From Actinomycetota bacterium (GTDB taxonomy: Bacteria > Actinomycetota > Acidimicrobiia > Acidimicrobiales > JACCXE01), in assembly GCA_013697265.1 (NCBI GenBank), contig JACCXE010000242.1, forward strand, positions 1 through 5,714: a stretch of DNA of 5,714 nt. Reading direction: 5' to 3'. Positions 4,560-5,714 of this stretch are shown piece after piece. Below the pieces are notes generated by a model. That model saw only the letters and a program-made list of their open reading frames with translations. It did not search any database and was not told the origin of the DNA. The stretch's first letter is position 1. Each line of letters begins with the position of its first letter. The translations under genes and the position numbers were made by a program.

Positions 4560-5714
4560 GCGCCGCTCGCGGCGGCGCTCACACCCGTCGAAGCGGCCAC
4601 CACGCCGCGGAACAACGCATCGGCCGCAGAAGCGGCGATCGTGCGCGTGTGCCGATCTGACGCCACGATCGCGATTTGGCGGAGGAGATCGACGAGTTGC
4701 TTGATGTTGCGCACGAAGTCGCCGCCGGGCAGACCGCCTTCGAGCACTTCGGCCAGCGCATCACCGCGAGCCCACGACCGGGCGGCGTCGGCGAATCCGG
4801 CGTCGATAGCCCGCGTCAGGGGCAAGTGGGCCCGCTTCTCAAGGGCGTTTACGTGCGCGTGCCGAACTTCGATTTCGGCGATGCGCGCGTTCAACGCGCT
4901 CCCCGGTGGCAACCCGATCGCATCGGCGTTGCGCGACTCGAAGGTGAACACCGACACCAGCCCGGCGAGGTCGGGCGGGTCGAGGCCGTCGAGCAGGGCC
5001 TGGCCGAGGCAGTCAGCGATGAGCAGATCGCACTCGTGGTAGATCCGCGAGAGCCGTTCGCCGCTCTCGGTCAGCGACCAGTCCTGCACGAAACCGAGCT
5101 GTTCGAGCACATGCAGGACGCGGTCGAGCTGGCGGCCGAGCGACGCATCGTCGTTGCGGCGTTGGCGCCGCTGGTTCGCCAGGTCGCGCTCGAGGCGTTC
5201 GGCGCGCGCCAGGGCCCGCACGTGCTGCGGCGCGTCGGGGCACGCGGCGACGGGGTGCTTGGCCGCCAGACGATCGAGCGGAGAGCGGCGCTGCGAGCGC
5301 GAGCGGCCGCCCTGCCACTTCGGCCTGTAGTCGCGCACGTCGTCGGGCTCCTCGACATCGAGGTCGCGGACCAACTGCCCGGCGGCGCGCAAGAACCGCT
5401 GTTGTTGGGGCTCGAAGGGCGTCGGAAGCTTGATGTGGGCCACTCGTCGGGGCGGCACTGGAAAGTCCTTCACCCGTAACTGCAGGCGTCGACCGTCGTC
5501 GGTGACGACCGGCAACAACAGGCCGCCGACGCCTTTGCCTCGCGCCGGTGTCAGCACCGCGACGCGGCCTTTCGTGCGGTGGCCGGGCACGAACACCACG
5601 TCGCCGGGACGCAGCCTGGTCATCGCGTCGATCACCAGATTCGTCTCCGACGGCGCGTTGCGCGACGCCTCCTGGGCCTCGGCCATCAGGAGTCGGTACT
5701 CCTCGGTGTCACCC
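4556..5714 (-). CDS. helY: HelY-like DEAD/DEAH-box helicase, C-terminal part only (DSHCT domain); 5' end outside window
   Basis: The frame stays open to the window edge (GDTEEYRLL precedes the first internal Met at 5686), so this is the 3' portion of a longer gene, about 385 residues visible. Numbering from that Met, residues 25-90 are a small beta domain (LRPGDVVFVPG, LLLPVVTDDGRRLQLRVKDF) like the barrel insert of Ski2/Mtr4-type helicases. Residues 145-175 carry HPVAACPDAPQHVRA and a basic linker. Residues 190-376 match the DSHCT helical domain: LEQLGFVQDWSLTESGERLSRIYHECDLL, ADCLGQALLDGLDPPDLAGL and the signature GGDFVRNIKQLVDLLRQI (321-338). The DEAD-box motor motifs would lie upstream, beyond the window. 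HelY-type proteins are predicted 3'-5' RNA/DNA helicases; in mycobacteria helY sits beside tatA/tatC. The symbol rests on family resemblance and actinobacterial context. The two-base-shifted stop overlap with the next gene shows an operon. Confidence 0.92.
   Translation of the reverse strand, partial: GDTEEYRLLMAEAQEASRNAPSETNLVIDAMTRLRPGDVVFVPGHRTKGRVAVLTPARGKGVGGLLLPVVTDDGRRLQLRVKDFPVPPRRVAHIKLPTPFEPQQQRFLRAAGQLVRDLDVEEPDDVRDYRPKWQGGRSRSQRRSPLDRLAAKHPVAACPDAPQHVRALARAERLERDLANQRRQRRNDDASLGRQLDRVLHVLEQLGFVQDWSLTESGERLSRIYHECDLLIADCLGQALLDGLDPPDLAGLVSVFTFESRNADAIGLPPGSALNARIAEIEVRHAHVNALEKRAHLPLTRAIDAGFADAARSWARGDALAEVLEGGLPGGDFVRNIKQLVDLLRQIAIVASDRHTRTIAASAADALFRGVVAASTGVSAAASGA

Noticed and set aside
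4676..5479. A 267-codon plus-strand frame opposite the helicase
   Set aside because: It is antisense to a DSHCT domain with clear signature motifs, so it is a shadow of GC-biased codons.
4556..5686. Treating the Met at 5686 as the true start of the helicase-like gene
   Set aside because: The frame remains open to the window edge with helicase-like residues (GDTEEYRLL), and the DEAD-box motor domains expected upstream are missing from the window.

Overview
This is GC-rich, densely packed bacterial DNA in which every convincing gene lies on the minus strand, so transcription runs from position 5714 towards 1. The gene families suggest an actinomycete, plausibly from the Acidimicrobiia: a DUF4193 zinc-ribbon protein, a HelY/Ski2-type helicase with a DSHCT C-terminus, a stand-alone DagK/YegS C-terminal-like protein, and a roughly 530-residue double ThyX-like protein. 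The lineage is an inference from gene content and composition, not from a marker gene.

Layout in transcription order: (1) the 3' part of a HelY-like superfamily 2 helicase (5714-4556), cut by the window edge; (2) a DagK/YegS-like protein (4559-3954) whose start overlaps the helicase stop in an ATGA junction; (3) a zinc-binding MDR-family dehydrogenase (3934-2951), 19 bases further on. These three look like one operon. It ends in a 123-base gap holding two strong GC hairpins and a 14-base direct repeat. (4) A 534-residue tandem ThyX-like protein (2827-1223) follows, probably with its own promoter. (5) A 189-base gap holds a perfect 8-base inverted repeat just after the thyX-like stop and a TATAGT-type -10 element. 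(6) A hyper-acidic DUF4193 protein (1033-587) and (7) a Pro/Ala-linker protein of unknown function (527 to beyond position 1) then follow, probably as a second small operon.

The most interesting object is the ThyX-like protein. Its two halves each look like a ThyX domain, but the ThyX signature is split between them: the second half keeps the RHR..S part and the NAR..LR active-site helix, while the first half keeps the E.S.RY part. This resembles subfunctionalised halves of an interface active site fused in one chain. The helicase, lipid-kinase-like protein and dehydrogenase share a transcription unit but have no obvious common pathway. No RNA genes, CRISPR arrays, transposases or phage genes were seen, and no gap between genes exceeds 300 bases.
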